From: Candidatus Streptomyces philanthi
Lineage (GTDB): Bacteria; Actinomycetota; Actinomycetes; Streptomycetales; Streptomycetaceae
Length of the DNA: 64,000 nucleotides
Assembly: GCA_018114805.1 (NCBI GenBank)
Contig: CP073042.1
Span: forward strand, 5,067,501 to 5,131,500
Direction: 5' to 3'
Shown here: positions 18,464 to 28,505 of the stretch, piece by piece
Numbering within the stretch: position 1 is the first letter of the stretch
How the letters are laid out: every line of letters begins with the position of its first letter
The notes under the pieces: generated by a model
What the model saw: the letters and a program-made list of their open reading frames with translations, nothing else
Databases searched by the model: none
What the model was told of the DNA's origin: nothing
Translations under genes and position numbers: made by a program

Positions 18464-20599
18464 TCAGGCCGGCACGCTCGCCAGCCCCGGCGCCAGGAAC
18501 CGCTTGCCGGTGACCCGCTCCGAGACGCCCGCGCGGTCCAGGTACGGCGTGACGCCGCCCAGGTGGAAGGGCCAGCCCGCGCCGGTGATCAGGCACAGGT
18601 CGATGTCCTGCGCCTCGGCGACCACGCCCTCCTTCAGCATCAGGTCGATCTCCTGCGCGACGGCGTCCAGGACCCGCTCGCGTACCTGCTCCTCGCTCAG
18701 CACGCTCTCGCCCTGCTTGAGCAGTGCGAGGACCTCCGGGTCCAACTCGGGCCTGCCCGAGTCGTGGACGTAGAAGCCGCGCTTGCCCGCCTCCACGACG
18801 GCCTTGAGGTTCGGCGAGACCGTGAACCGGTCCGGGAAGACCCGGTTCAGCGTCTCGGAGACGTGCAGCCCAATGGCTGGGCCCACCAGTTCGAGGAGGA
18901 CCAGCGGGGACATCGGCAGCCCGAGCGGCTCGATGGCACGCTCCGCGGTGGCCACCGGGGTGCCCTCGTCGATGACGTTCTGGATCTCGCCCATGAAGCG
19001 GGTCAGGATGCGGTTGACGACGAACGCGGGGGCGTCCTTGACCAACACCGCGGTCTTCTTCAGGGACTTGGCGACGGCGAACGCGGTGGCCAGCGACGCG
19101 TCGTCAGTCTGCTCGCCGCGCACGATCTCCAGCAGCGGCAGGATCGCCACCGGGTTGAAGAAGTGCAAGCCCACGACCCGCTCGGGGTGGTTAAGCTGGG
19201 ACGCCATCTCGCTGACCGACAGCGACGAGGTGTTCGTGGCCAGGATGGCGTGCGCTGGCACGACCGCCTCGACCTCGGCGAACACCTTCTGCTTGACGCC
19301 CATCTCCTCGAAGACGGCCTCGATGACGAAGTCCGCGTCGCCGAAGGCGGCGGCCTTGTCGAGCGAGCCGGTCACCTGGCCCTTGAGCCGGTTGGCCTGG
19401 TCCTGGTTGACCCGGCCCTTGAGCAGCAGCTTGTCGATCTCGCCGTGGACGTACGCCACGCCCTTGTCCACGCGCTCCTGGCCGATGTCGGTCAGCACGA
19501 CCGGCACCTGGAGGCGGCGCACGAACAGCAGCGCGAGCTGCGAGGCCATCAGCCCCGCGCCCACCACGCCGACCTTGGTGACCGGACGGGCCAGCGACTT
19601 GTCCGGGGCGCCGGCGGGCCGCTTGCCGCGCTTCTGCACCAGGTTGAAGGCGTAGATCCCGGACCGCAGCTCGCCACCCATGATCAGGTCCGCGAGCGCC
19701 TGGTCCTCGGCGTCGAAGCCCTGGCGCAGGTCGCCGCTCTTGGCGGCGGCGACGATGTCGAGCGCCCGGTAGGCTGCCGGGGCCGCGCCGTGCACCTTGG
19801 CGTCCGCGATGGCCCGCCCGCGCTCGACGGCTGCGTCCCACGCCTCACCGCGGTCGACCTCGGCCCGTACGACCTCGACCTCGCCGGTGAGCACCGACGC
19901 GGTCCACAGCAGCGACCGCTCCAGGAAGTCCGCGCCCTCGAAGAGCGCGTCCGCGATCCCGAGGTCGAACACCTGCTGGACCTTGAGCTGCCTGTTCTGG
20001 TTCAGCGCGTTCTCGATGATGACGCTGACGGCGCGGTCGGCGCCGATCAGGTTCGGCAGCAGCGTGCAGCCGCCCCAGCCGGGCACCAGGCCGAGGAAGA
20101 CCTCGGGCAGCGCGAAGGCGGGCAGCGCCTTGGAGACGGTGCGGTAGGTGCAGTGCAGGCCGACCTCGACGCCGCCGCCCATCGCCGCGCCGTTGTAGTA
20201 CGCGAAGGTCGGCACCGCGAGCTGGGACAGCCGCTTGAAGACGTCGTGCCCGCCCTTGCCGATGGCCAGCGCGTCCTCGTGCCGCTCCAGCAGCTCGACG
20301 CCCTTGAGGTCGGCGCCGACGGCGAAGATGAACGGCTTGCCGGTGAGGCCGACGCCGACGATCTCGCCGTCCGCGGCCTCCTTCTCCACCTGGTCGATGG
20401 CCGCGTTCAGGTTGGCCAGCGACTGCGGCCCGAAGGTGGTCGGCTTGGTGTGGTCGAACCCGTTGTCCAACGTGATCAGCGCGAACCGCCCGGCGCCGGG
20501 CAGGTCGAGGTGGCGCACGTGGGCCTGCGTGACGACCTCGTCCGGGAACAACTCGGCCGCGCCCCGCAACAGTTCGGTGGTGGTGGCGGTGGTGCTCAC
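18464..20599 (-). CDS. fadB: fatty-acid oxidation multifunctional protein (enoyl-CoA hydratase / 3-hydroxyacyl-CoA dehydrogenase)
   Basis: A protein of about 711 residues with an N-terminal crotonase domain (oxyanion motif NGAAMGGGVEVGLHC near residue 135, FLGLVPGWGGC near 170). An NAD-binding 3-hydroxyacyl-CoA dehydrogenase follows (KVGVVGAGLMASQLALLF near 335, ATNTSSLSVSEMA near 445, GLHFFNPV near 470, VNRILTRFMGE). It performs the hydration and dehydrogenation steps of beta-oxidation. The GTG start at 20599 overlaps the fadA stop by four bases (GTGA), so FadA and FadB are made together as a trifunctional complex. It is intact. Confidence 0.94.
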   Translation of the reverse strand: MSTTATTTELLRGAAELFPDEVVTQAHVRHLDLPGAGRFALITLDNGFDHTKPTTFGPQSLANLNAAIDQVEKEAADGEIVGVGLTGKPFIFAVGADLKGVELLERHEDALAIGKGGHDVFKRLSQLAVPTFAYYNGAAMGGGVEVGLHCTYRTVSKALPAFALPEVFLGLVPGWGGCTLLPNLIGADRAVSVIIENALNQNRQLKVQQVFDLGIADALFEGADFLERSLLWTASVLTGEVEVVRAEVDRGEAWDAAVERGRAIADAKVHGAAPAAYRALDIVAAAKSGDLRQGFDAEDQALADLIMGGELRSGIYAFNLVQKRGKRPAGAPDKSLARPVTKVGVVGAGLMASQLALLFVRRLQVPVVLTDIGQERVDKGVAYVHGEIDKLLLKGRVNQDQANRLKGQVTGSLDKAAAFGDADFVIEAVFEEMGVKQKVFAEVEAVVPAHAILATNTSSLSVSEMASQLNHPERVVGLHFFNPVAILPLLEIVRGEQTDDASLATAFAVAKSLKKTAVLVKDAPAFVVNRILTRFMGEIQNVIDEGTPVATAERAIEPLGLPMSPLVLLELVGPAIGLHVSETLNRVFPDRFTVSPNLKAVVEAGKRGFYVHDSGRPELDPEVLALLKQGESVLSEEQVRERVLDAVAQEIDLMLKEGVVAEAQDIDLCLITGAGWPFHLGGVTPYLDRAGVSERVTGKRFLAPGLASVPA

Positions 20600-21810
20600 T
20601 TGCCCTCCCAGTGGGGGTTCTCCCAGATGACCGTGCCGCCCATGCCGAAGCCGACGCACATGGTGGTGATGCCGTACCGCACATGCGGCTGCTCCTCGAA
20701 CTGCCGAGCGACCTGGGTCATCAGCCGCACGCCGGAGGAGGCCAGCGGGTGGCCGTAGGCGATGGCGCCGCCGTACTGGTTCACCCGCGGGTCGTCGTCA
20801 GCGATGCCGTAGTGGTCCAGGAGCGAGAGCACCTGCACGGCGAACGCCTCGTTGATCTCGAACAGGCCGATGTCGTCGATCGACAGGCCGGCCTTGGCCA
20901 GCGCCTTCTCGGTCGCCGGTACCGGGCCGATGCCCATGACCTCGGGCTCCACGCCCGCGAACGCGTAGGAGACCAGCCGCATCCGCACCGGCAGACCCAG
21001 CTCGCGCGCCACGTCCTCGGCGGCGATCAGCGAGGCGGTGGCGCCGTCGTTGAGACCGGCCGCGTTGCCCGCGGTGACCCGGCCGTGCGGGCGGAAGGGG
21101 GTCTTCAGGCCGGCCAGGTTCTCCAGCGTGGTGCCCGGGCGCATCGGCTCGTCGGCTGTGGCCAGGCCCCAGCCCGTCTCGCCGCCCTCCGGGCTGGTGC
21201 GGCGGATCGAGATCGGCACCAGGTCCTGCTGGATCTTGCCGTTGGCGTACGCCTTGGCGGCCTTCTCCTGGCTGCGTACGGCGTACTCGTCCGCGCGCTG
21301 CTTGGTCAGGTGCGGCAGCCGGTCGTGCAAGTTCTCCGCCGTCATGCCCATGAACAGGGCGGACTCGTCGACCAGCTTCTCGGACACGAACCGCGGGTTG
21401 GGGTCCACGCCCTCGCCCATCGGGTGCCGGCCCATGTGCTCGACGCCGCCGGCCACGACCACGTCGTAGGCGCCGAAGCTGATGGAGCCCGCGGTGGTGG
21501 TGACGGCGGTCATGGCGCCGGCGCACATCCGGTCGATGGAGTAGCCGGGCACGCTCTGCGGCAAGCCCGCCAGGATGCCGGCGGTGCGGCCGAGCGTCAG
21601 GCCCTGGTCGCCGATCTGGGTGGTCGCGGCCACGGCCACCTCGTCGATCCGCTCCGGCGGCAGCCCGGGGTTGCGGCGCAGCAGCTCCCGGATGCACTTG
21701 ACGATCAGGTCGTCGGCACGGGTCTCGTGGTAGATGCCCTTCGGGCCCGCCTTGCCGAACGGGGTGCGGACGCCGTCGACGAAGACGACTTCCCTAGCGC
21801 TACGAGGCAC
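20596..21810 (-). CDS. fadA: acetyl-CoA acyltransferase (3-ketoacyl-CoA thiolase)
   Basis: A 404-residue thiolase that releases acetyl-CoA in beta-oxidation. It shows the nucleophilic cysteine motif SIDRMCAGAMTAV (near residue 90), the active-site GHPLASSG (near 357) and the C-terminal CVGFGMGG. GTG 21810 is chosen because AGGGAGAG lies upstream and PRSAREVVFVDGVRTPFGK is the usual N-terminus. It is the first gene of the fadAB operon. It is intact. Confidence 0.95.
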   Translation of the reverse strand: MPRSAREVVFVDGVRTPFGKAGPKGIYHETRADDLIVKCIRELLRRNPGLPPERIDEVAVAATTQIGDQGLTLGRTAGILAGLPQSVPGYSIDRMCAGAMTAVTTTAGSISFGAYDVVVAGGVEHMGRHPMGEGVDPNPRFVSEKLVDESALFMGMTAENLHDRLPHLTKQRADEYAVRSQEKAAKAYANGKIQQDLVPISIRRTSPEGGETGWGLATADEPMRPGTTLENLAGLKTPFRPHGRVTAGNAAGLNDGATASLIAAEDVARELGLPVRMRLVSYAFAGVEPEVMGIGPVPATEKALAKAGLSIDDIGLFEINEAFAVQVLSLLDHYGIADDDPRVNQYGGAIAYGHPLASSGVRLMTQVARQFEEQPHVRYGITTMCVGFGMGGTVIWENPHWEGK

Positions 21811-22149
21811 GTTGGCTCTCCCTACTCGTTGTGTTCGCTCGCCACCGGGTACGGCGCCCAAAGGGCCGACCCACCCGGGACCCGCGGCCACCGGTCACCA
21901 GGCCCGACGCGCGGCCCGAGGCCGACCCCGCGGGCCGACTCCGCCGCGACACCGGGCGGCCGCTGGCTCGCTCGCCTCACGGGGCTGGCCGGATACGCCG
22001 GGCAGGTCACCCGGCAGAGCTCACCGCACGCGTAGCGGCGGGGCTCACACCGTCATGCTACTTACGGGTAACCAAGCTGCCCACCCCCCACGGGCTAAGC
22101 GGCGCAGATCACATCGACCGCCCCCGCGCGCGGCGACACGCGCGTCACC
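21811..22149. other. fadA upstream region
   Basis: No gene is seen. It carries TTAC-GG-GTAA (22062-22071), a short perfect inverted repeat in an AT-richer patch that could be a TetR/FadR-type operator or promoter for fadAB. The remainder is GC-rich and featureless. Confidence 0.4.
22062..22071. promoter_or_regulatory. TTACGGGTAA palindrome upstream of fadA
   Basis: A 10-bp inverted repeat about 250 bp upstream of fadA. It is a candidate operator for an acyl-CoA-responsive repressor. The only evidence is symmetry and position. Confidence 0.25.
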
Positions 22150-23421
22150 TCACGCCGTCGGCAGCAGCGCGCCGGTGAGGGCGGGCGTGACCAGATCGAC
22201 CTGCCATGGCCTGGCCCCGTACCCGGTGAGCACCTGCGCCACGCTCTCCACCGTGGCGTCGGCCGGCGGCTCCCAGCACAGCCGGCGCACCGTGTCGGGG
22301 GTGATCAGGTTCTCCTGCGGCAGGTTCAGCCGCTCCGCGAGCGCGCTCACCGCGGCGCGGGCCGCGGCGAGCCGGGCGGCGGCGGCCGGGGCCTTGTCGG
22401 CCCAGGCGCGCGGCGGCGGCGGGCCGTTCAGCTGCGCTCCCGGCTGCGGCAGCTCCGTCTCGGGCAGCGCACGGGCCCGCTCGACGGCCCCGTGCCACTG
22501 CTCCAGTTGACGGCGGCTCATCCGCTGCCCGAAGCCGGGCAGCGCGGCCAGCGCGCGGGGACTGGTCGGCATGGCGAGGGCGGCCTCCACGATCGCGCCG
22601 TCGCCGAGCACCTTGCCGGGCGAGACGTCGCGCCGCTGTGCGATCCGGTCCCGGGCCTCCCACAGCTCCCGCACCACGGCCATCTGCCGGCGCTTGCGCA
22701 CCTTGTGCATGCCCGACGTGCGCCGCCACGGGTCCTTGCGCGGGGCGGCCGGCGGCGCGGCGGCGATGGCCGCGAACTCCTGCTGGGCCCACTCCAGCTT
22801 GCCCTGCTCGGTGAGTTCGGCCTCCAGCGCGTCCCGCAGGTCCACCAGGAGCTCCACGTCGAGCGCGGCGTAGCGCAGCCACGGCTCGGGCAGCGGACGG
22901 GTGGACCAGTCGACCGCGGAGTGCCCCTTTTCCAGGGCGTAGCCGAGCACGTTCTCGACCATCGCGCCGAGCCCCACCCGGGCGAAACCGGCCAGCCGGC
23001 CCGCCAGCTCGGTGTCGAACAGCCGCTCGGGGACCATACCTATATCGCGCAGACACGGCAGGTCCTGGGTTGCGGCGTGCAGCACCCACTCGGCGTCGGC
23101 GATGGCGGCGCCCAGCGCGGACAGGTCGGGGCAGCCGACCGGGTCGATCAGGGCGGTCCCGGCCCCGGCGCGGCGCAACTGGACCAGGTACGCGCGCTGT
23201 CCGTAGCGGTAGCCGGAGGCGCGCTCGGCGTCCACGGCCACGGGGTCCGAACCGGCCGCGAAGGCCGCGATGACCTCGGCGAGCGCGTCGGCGTCGGCGA
23301 CGACCGGAGGGATGCCTTCCCGCGGCTCCAGCAACGGGACCGGTGCCGATGGGCTGTCCGGGGGCCCGCCCCCGGTGGTTCGCAGTGTCGTCTTAGCTGC
23401 GGCTTCTTGGGCGTCGGTCAC
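22150..23421 (-). CDS. rnd: RNase D-like 3'-5' exoribonuclease with HRDC domain
   Basis: A 423-residue DEDDy-type exonuclease. Residues about 60-225 hold VAVDAERASGYRY (exoI), VLHAATQDLPCL (exoII) and YAALDVELLVDLR (exoIII, with Tyr). An HRDC domain (MHKVRKRRQMAVVRELWEAR ... LPGFGQR) follows, and then a second helical region. It trims structured RNAs. The GTG start at 23421 lacks a clear ribosome site; TATACC ten bases upstream suggests a nearly leaderless transcript. It is intact. Confidence 0.9.
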   Translation of the reverse strand: MTDAQEAAAKTTLRTTGGGPPDSPSAPVPLLEPREGIPPVVADADALAEVIAAFAAGSDPVAVDAERASGYRYGQRAYLVQLRRAGAGTALIDPVGCPDLSALGAAIADAEWVLHAATQDLPCLRDIGMVPERLFDTELAGRLAGFARVGLGAMVENVLGYALEKGHSAVDWSTRPLPEPWLRYAALDVELLVDLRDALEAELTEQGKLEWAQQEFAAIAAAPPAAPRKDPWRRTSGMHKVRKRRQMAVVRELWEARDRIAQRRDVSPGKVLGDGAIVEAALAMPTSPRALAALPGFGQRMSRRQLEQWHGAVERARALPETELPQPGAQLNGPPPPRAWADKAPAAAARLAAARAAVSALAERLNLPQENLITPDTVRRLCWEPPADATVESVAQVLTGYGARPWQVDLVTPALTGALLPTA

Positions 23422-23435
23422 TCATCAAGGGTATA

Positions 23436-23455
23436 GGTCACCCGGGGCGGTGACC
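23436..23455. promoter_or_regulatory. 7-bp inverted repeat in the rnd promoter
   Basis: GGTCACC-N6-GGTGACC sits 15 bp upstream of the RNase D start, immediately next to the presumed TATACC -10. It is a symmetric operator candidate; the regulator is unknown. Confidence 0.4.
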
Positions 23456-23753
23456 TGCCCTGATTCCACTCTATGGGCGCTGACCTGCGCCAACCACGCT
23501 CCGTAGTTCCCGCCCCGGTCCAGTGGGCCCACATCTGCCTCCCACGGCCGGCGCCCGCACCCCCGCGCGGGGTCGTCCTTCGCGTCGCACACTGCCCGCC
23601 GCACGGTACCCGGCGGCCCCGCTGTGGCTGGCACGACACGCGCCCGCCGACGGAACGTCTCCGCAGACGAGCGCGGGGTCACGGGGCGGGCGCGGGGGTC
23701 ATCGGGCGGGCCGGTAGGCGGGGCCGGACGGACGAGGGGCCGGGGCTCCCGGG
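23456..23753. other. intergenic region between rnd and the LuxR-type regulator
   Basis: About 300 bp of GC-rich sequence. I see no gene, RNA or convincing terminator. Confidence 0.4.
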
Positions 23754-24422
23754 TCAGTGGATGATCCCCGTACGCAGCGCGACGGCGACCATGCCGGCCC
23801 GGTCGCCGGTGCCCAGCTTGCGGGCGATGCGTGCGAGGTGGCTCTTGACGGTGAGCGCGGACAGGCCCATCGAGACGCCGATGGCCTTGTTGGACTGGCC
23901 CTCGGCGACCAGCCGCAACACCTCCACCTCGCGCCCCGACAGTTCCCGGTAGCCGCCGGGGTAGCCGGGCGCGCCCGGCGGGCGGCGGTGCAGCCGGGCG
24001 GCTGCGGCGCCCACGGGGGTGGCGCCGGGGCGGCCGGGGAGGCCGAGGTTGGTGCGGGTGCGGGTGCCGGTGACGACGTACCCCTTGACGCCTCCGGCGA
24101 GGGCGTTGCGCACGGCCCCGATGTCGTCGGCGGCCGAGAGCGCCAGGCAGTTGGGCCAGCCGGCGGCGCGGGTCTCGGAGAGCAGGGTGAGCCCCGAACC
24201 GTCGGGGAGGTGCACGTCGGCGACGCAGATGTCGCGCGGGTTTCCGACTCGGGGGCGGGCCTCCGCGATGGACGACGCCTCGATGACGTCACGCACTCCG
24301 AGCGCCCACAGGTGGCGGGTGACGGTGGAACGGACTCGGGGGTCGGCCACGACCACCATGGCGGTCGGCTTCTTCGGGCGGTAGGCGACCAGGCTCGAAG
24401 GTTGCTCTAGAAGAACAGACAC
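23754..24422 (-). CDS. response regulator, LuxR/NarL type
   Basis: A 222-residue regulator. The N-terminal receiver-like domain contains MVVVADPRVRSTVTRHL and ICVADVHLPDGSG, whose Asp is at the phosphorylation position. The C-terminal LuxR helix-turn-helix reads LSGREVEVLRLVAEGQSNKAIG ... LTVKSHLARI and ends in GIIH. No cognate kinase is adjacent, so it is an orphan. GTG 24422 has AGGAGG upstream. It is intact and very similar to a conserved streptomycete orphan regulator recalled from memory. Confidence 0.87.
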   Translation of the reverse strand: MSVLLEQPSSLVAYRPKKPTAMVVVADPRVRSTVTRHLWALGVRDVIEASSIAEARPRVGNPRDICVADVHLPDGSGLTLLSETRAAGWPNCLALSAADDIGAVRNALAGGVKGYVVTGTRTRTNLGLPGRPGATPVGAAAARLHRRPPGAPGYPGGYRELSGREVEVLRLVAEGQSNKAIGVSMGLSALTVKSHLARIARKLGTGDRAGMVAVALRTGIIH

Positions 24423-24960
24423 CAGGCCTCCTGAGGGAGTGGCGAGAGCGGACGCCGTGCTCGGGGGCAAGCGAGGCGTTCCGGTTGGGAAGGGTCATGT
24501 GATCCTTCGGCAGCTCAGGTGCCTGGCTTTAGGGATTGATCACGAAATCCTGGGTAACAATTCGGGTCATTACGGACGAAGGAGGCGCGGCTCGTCGAGT
24601 GTCGGGACGGTCCTGAGCCGGGCGGGGCGAGGTGCGCGAGGTCGGGGAAGCACCGCGCGCCCACGCCGCTGGCGTACGCCCCCGCCGCCACACGGCCCGG
24701 AAGGCGGCCCGCGGCACGGCCCGGAACGCCACCCTTCGTCGCGCCGCCCGTGGCCCACGACCGGCCGCCCTCGCCACGGCCACCGCCCACGGCCGTACGC
24801 ACCCCGCCGGCCAGCCCGTCGCGCGACCGCGGCGCGCTGCGGCACTGGGTGCCGACAGCAGAGGAGCCCGACCGCCGGGGCCGGGCGCGCCGAAGCCGTC
24901 CGATGGCCGGGCGGACGTCGCCCGGGGCCACGGCTCATCGGCACCTCGTCGGGGCCCGGC
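24423..24960. other. long intergenic region upstream of the orphan regulator
   Basis: A 538-bp stretch. The first 160 bp are AT-richer (TTTAGGGATTGATCACG, GTAACAATTCGG) and probably carry the regulator's promoter. The remainder is C-rich low complexity with no supported gene. Confidence 0.45.
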
Positions 24961-25626
24961 TCAGCGGGAGAGGGGCCCCCGGCGCTGGGGGAGGGTGACC
25001 ACGCTCGGGTCGCCCGCGCCCACCGGTGGCAGGCCCGCGACCTGACAGAGCAGGTCACCCCAGGCGGAGAGGTGCGCCGCGATATCGGGCACCGGGCTCG
25101 GGCCGCCCCGCGGGTCCGGGTCGCCGCCCTCCGTGGGGGTCCAGGAGGCGCGGATCTCGATCTTCGTGGACGGGGCGCGGTCGGCGAGCCCGCCGAAGTA
25201 GTGCGAGCCGGCCCGGGTGACGGTGCCGCTGGGCTCGGCGTACGCGACGCCGCGCGCCGCCAGCGCCCCGCTCAGCCAGGTCCAGCACACCTCGGGCAGC
25301 AGCGGGTCGGCCGCCATCTCGGGCTCCAGGTCGGCGTGGACGAGGGTGACCATGCGGAACGAGCCGTGCCAGGCGTCTTGCCCGGCCGGGTCGTGCAGCA
25401 GGATCAGCCGGCCCTCCGCCAGCTCCTCGTCGTCCACGACGACTGCCGCCTCCAGCGCGTAGGAGAACGGCGCGAGGCGCCGGGGTGGGGGCGTCGAGTC
25501 GATCTCCAGCTCGGGTCGCAGCCGCGCGTCGCGCAGTCCGGCGACCGCGTGCCGGAACACGAGCGGGGTGCCCTCCCCGTCCGCGTCGTCCGCACCGTCA
25601 ACGAGGTGTCCGTGAGCCGCAGCCAT
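24961..25626 (-). CDS. DUF3000 family protein
   Basis: A conserved actinobacterial protein of 221 residues and unknown function. Recognisable segments are FRHAVAGLRDARLRPELEID, ARLILLHDP-like RLILLHDPAGQDAWHG and CWTWLSGALAARG. It is acidic and soluble. It is divergent from hemE with 92 bp between them, the usual arrangement in streptomycetes. It is intact. Confidence 0.85.
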   Translation of the reverse strand: MAAAHGHLVDGADDADGEGTPLVFRHAVAGLRDARLRPELEIDSTPPPRRLAPFSYALEAAVVVDDEELAEGRLILLHDPAGQDAWHGSFRMVTLVHADLEPEMAADPLLPEVCWTWLSGALAARGVAYAEPSGTVTRAGSHYFGGLADRAPSTKIEIRASWTPTEGGDPDPRGGPSPVPDIAAHLSAWGDLLCQVAGLPPVGAGDPSVVTLPQRRGPLSR

Positions 25627-25718
25627 GCGGGGAAGACTAGTGCGGAGATGGGAGCTGGTTCGGGTAGAAACACCCGCATGGGCGGGTCACTCGTTCGGCC
25701 CGTGCGAAGATTTGGGAC

Positions 25719-26795
25719 ATGAGCGCCAACTTCCAGCCGACGAGCCAGCAGCAGACCGGCCGCACCGCGGCCTACGACTCCGCGTTCCTGCGGGCCTGCC
25801 GGAGGGAGCCGGTGCCGCACACGCCGGTGTGGTTCATGCGCCAGGCGGGCCGCTCGCTGCCCGAGTACCGGAAGGTCCGCGAGGGCACCGCCATGCTGGA
25901 GTCCTGCATGCGGCCCGACCTGGTCACGGAGATCACGATGCAGCCGGTGCGCCGGCACGGGGTGGACGCTGCGATCTACTTCAGCGACATCGTGGTGCCG
26001 CTGAAGGCCATCGGCATCGACCTCGACATCAAGCCGGGGGTCGGCCCCGTGGTCGAGAAGCCCATCCGCTCCCGGGCGGATCTCGAACGACTTCGGCCAC
26101 TCACGCCCGACGATGTGAAGTACGTCACTGAGGCCATGGCGATGCTCGTCGGCGAGTTGGGCCGCACCCCGCTGATCGGTTTCGCGGGCGCCCCGTTCAC
26201 GCTCGCCAGCTACCTCGTGGAGGGCGGCCCGTCCCGCAACCACGAGCATACCAAGGCGCTCATGTACGGCGACCCCGAGCTGTGGGCCGACCTGCTCGAC
26301 CGGCTCGCCGACATCACGGCCGCGTTCCTCACCGTGCAGATCGAGGCGGGCGCCAGCGCCGTGCAGCTCTTCGACTCCTGGGTGGGCGCCCTGGCCCCCG
26401 CGGACTACCGGCGCTTGGTCCTGCCCGCGTCGACCAAGGTCTTCGACGCGGTGGCCGGCTTCGGCGTGCCCCGCATCCACTTCGGCGTGGGCACCGGCGA
26501 GCTGCTGCCGCTGCTCGGCGAGGCGGGCGCGGACGTGGTGGGCGTGGACTGGCGGGTCCCGCTGGACGAGGCGCGCCGCCGGGTCGGCCCGGGCAAGGCG
26601 TTGCAGGGCAACCTCGACCCCGCCGTGCTGTTCGCGCCGCGGTCCGCGGTGGAGGCCGCGGCGGACGAGGTGCTGGCGGCGGCCCGCGACCTGGAGGGCC
26701 ACGTGTTCAACCTGGGCCACGGCGTGCTGCCCACAACTGACCCGGACGCGCTGACCCGCCTGGTGGCCCACGTCCACGAGCGGACCAGCCGCTAG
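25719..26795 (+). CDS. hemE: uroporphyrinogen III decarboxylase
   Basis: A 358-residue enzyme that converts uroporphyrinogen III to coproporphyrinogen III in heme synthesis. The family signature PVWFMRQAGRSLPEYR is near residue 35, and GFAGAPFTLASYLVEGG near residue 155. The active-site Asp lies in DAAIYFSDIVVPL. It is intact. hemY and hemQ follow 5 kb downstream, completing the coproporphyrin-dependent branch typical of actinobacteria. Confidence 0.96.
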   Translation: MSANFQPTSQQQTGRTAAYDSAFLRACRREPVPHTPVWFMRQAGRSLPEYRKVREGTAMLESCMRPDLVTEITMQPVRRHGVDAAIYFSDIVVPLKAIGIDLDIKPGVGPVVEKPIRSRADLERLRPLTPDDVKYVTEAMAMLVGELGRTPLIGFAGAPFTLASYLVEGGPSRNHEHTKALMYGDPELWADLLDRLADITAAFLTVQIEAGASAVQLFDSWVGALAPADYRRLVLPASTKVFDAVAGFGVPRIHFGVGTGELLPLLGEAGADVVGVDWRVPLDEARRRVGPGKALQGNLDPAVLFAPRSAVEAAADEVLAAARDLEGHVFNLGHGVLPTTDPDALTRLVAHVHERTSR

Positions 26796-26869
26796 CCGCA
26801 CGGCGCCGGACCCGGCCCGTCGCGCCCCCGCCCGGCCCGACCCGCCAGCCCCACCCGGGGCGCGGCGAG

Positions 26870-26887
26870 CCGGGCCGCGCGGCCCGG
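26870..26887. terminator. palindromic terminator between hemE and the converging oxidoreductase
   Basis: CCGGGCCGC followed directly by GCGGCCCGG is an 18-bp perfect palindrome between convergent genes. Confidence 0.5.
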
Positions 26888-26896
26888 GCCCGCCGG

Positions 26897-28312
26897 TCAG
26901 CGTCCGCCGGCGGCTCGCCCGACGTCCCGGGCCACCTCGGCCGTCGCCTTGCGGGCGGTGACCAGCACGGGGTCCCAGACGGGCGAGAACGGCGGCGCGT
27001 AGCCGAGGTCGAGGGCGGTCATCTGCTCGACCGTCATGCCGCCGTCAGCGCGACCGCCGCGATGTCCACCCGCTTGCCGGCGCCCTCGCGGCCGACGATC
27101 TGGACGCCGAGCAGCCGCCCCGTACGACGCTCGGCGAGCATCTTCACGGTCATCGGGCGGGCGCCCGGGTAGTAGCCGGCCCGGCTGGTGAACTCGATGG
27201 TGGCCGTGACGAACTGGAGCCCCGCCGACCGCGCCTGCTGTTCGAGGAGTCCGGTGCGGGCGATCTCCAGGTCGCAGACCTTGCTCACCGCCGTGCCGAC
27301 CACGCCCGGGAAGGTCGCGTAGCCGCCGCCGACGCCCGCGCCGATGACCTGGCCGTGCTTGTTGGCGTGGGTGCCGAGGGCGATGTGCCGGGTGCGGCCC
27401 GACACCAGGTCCAGCACCTCCACGCAGTCACCGCCCGCCCAGACGTTGTCCCGCCCGCGCATCCGCATGGACAGGTCGGTCAGCAGTCCGCCGAACTCGC
27501 CCACCGGCAGTCCCGCCTGGCGCGCCAGCGTCGTCTCGGGGCGTACGCCGAGGCCGAGCACGACGATTTCGGCGGGGTACTCGGCGTCGTCGGTGACCAC
27601 GGCGCAGGCCCGGCCGGCCCTCACCGTCGGTGCGGATCTCGGTCACCCTGGCCTCGCGCACCGTCTCGATGCCCAGGCCGCACATCGCCTCGTACACTAG
27701 GCGTCCCATGTAGGGGTCGAGCGTGGACATCGGCTGCTCGGCCCGGTCCACGACCGTCACCCGGTAGCCGTGCTGCACGAGCGCCTCGGCCATCTCCACG
27801 CCGATGTACCCCGCGCCGACCACCACCGCCCGTGGGTGCTCGCCGCCCTCCACCGCGCGCAGCGCGTCCAGCAGCGCCTGGCCGTCGTCCAGGTTCTGCA
27901 TTCCGTACACGCCCGGCGCGTCGATGCCCGGCAGCGGGGGCCGGATCGGCCGCGCGCCGGTCGCGATGACCAGGTCGTCGAAGCCGGTCCAGGCATCGGT
28001 GGCACCGGGTGCCGCGAGGTCGCGGGTGCGCACCCGCTGCCGGTCCAGGTCGATCTCGGTGACCTCGGTACGCATCCGCAGGTCGATGGAGCGCTCACGG
28101 TGCTCCTCGGGCGTGCGCGCGATCAACGCGTCGGGCCCCTCCACGCTGCCGCCCACCCAGTACGGGATGCCGCAGGCGGAGTACGAGGTGAAGTGCCCCC
28201 GCTCGAAGGCGACGATCTCCAACTCGTCGGGCTCCTTGAACCTCCGTGCCTGGGACGCGGCGGACATCCCCGCCGCGTCCCCTCCGATGACCACCAGCCG
28301 CCGAGCTGCCAT
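26897..28312 (-). pseudogene. CoA-disulfide-reductase-like FAD oxidoreductase (two frameshifts)
   Basis: A pyridine-nucleotide-disulfide oxidoreductase of about 470 residues. The FAD motif VVIGGDAAGMSAASQA is at the N-terminus. YSACGIPYWVGG holds the single redox cysteine of CoA-disulfide reductase/NADH oxidase relatives. The NAD motif is VVVGAGYIGVEMAEAL. The frame breaks near 27615 (GAGGGCCGGCCGGGCC) and again at 27037, where ACGGCGGCATGACG appears to have lost one G. This creates a premature stop while MTVEQMTALDLGYAPPFSP continues in another frame to the TGA at 26897. It is probably non-functional unless these are sequencing indels. Confidence 0.85.
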
Positions 28313-28505
28313 GCCGCGTGCTCCTTACGCCGTTCCCGGGTGTGCCGGCCCCACGGTACGTGGCCCGCGGTGCGGGGCCGGGGTGGCGTGGGGGCGGGCC
28401 GCGGCGCGGCGGCGGAGGCCCTGCCCGAGCGCGGCCGGGCGGGCAGCGGGGCTAGGGGAGTACGACGCCGAACTCCCTGAACTCCTCGGCGAGATCGGAC
28501 CAGTC

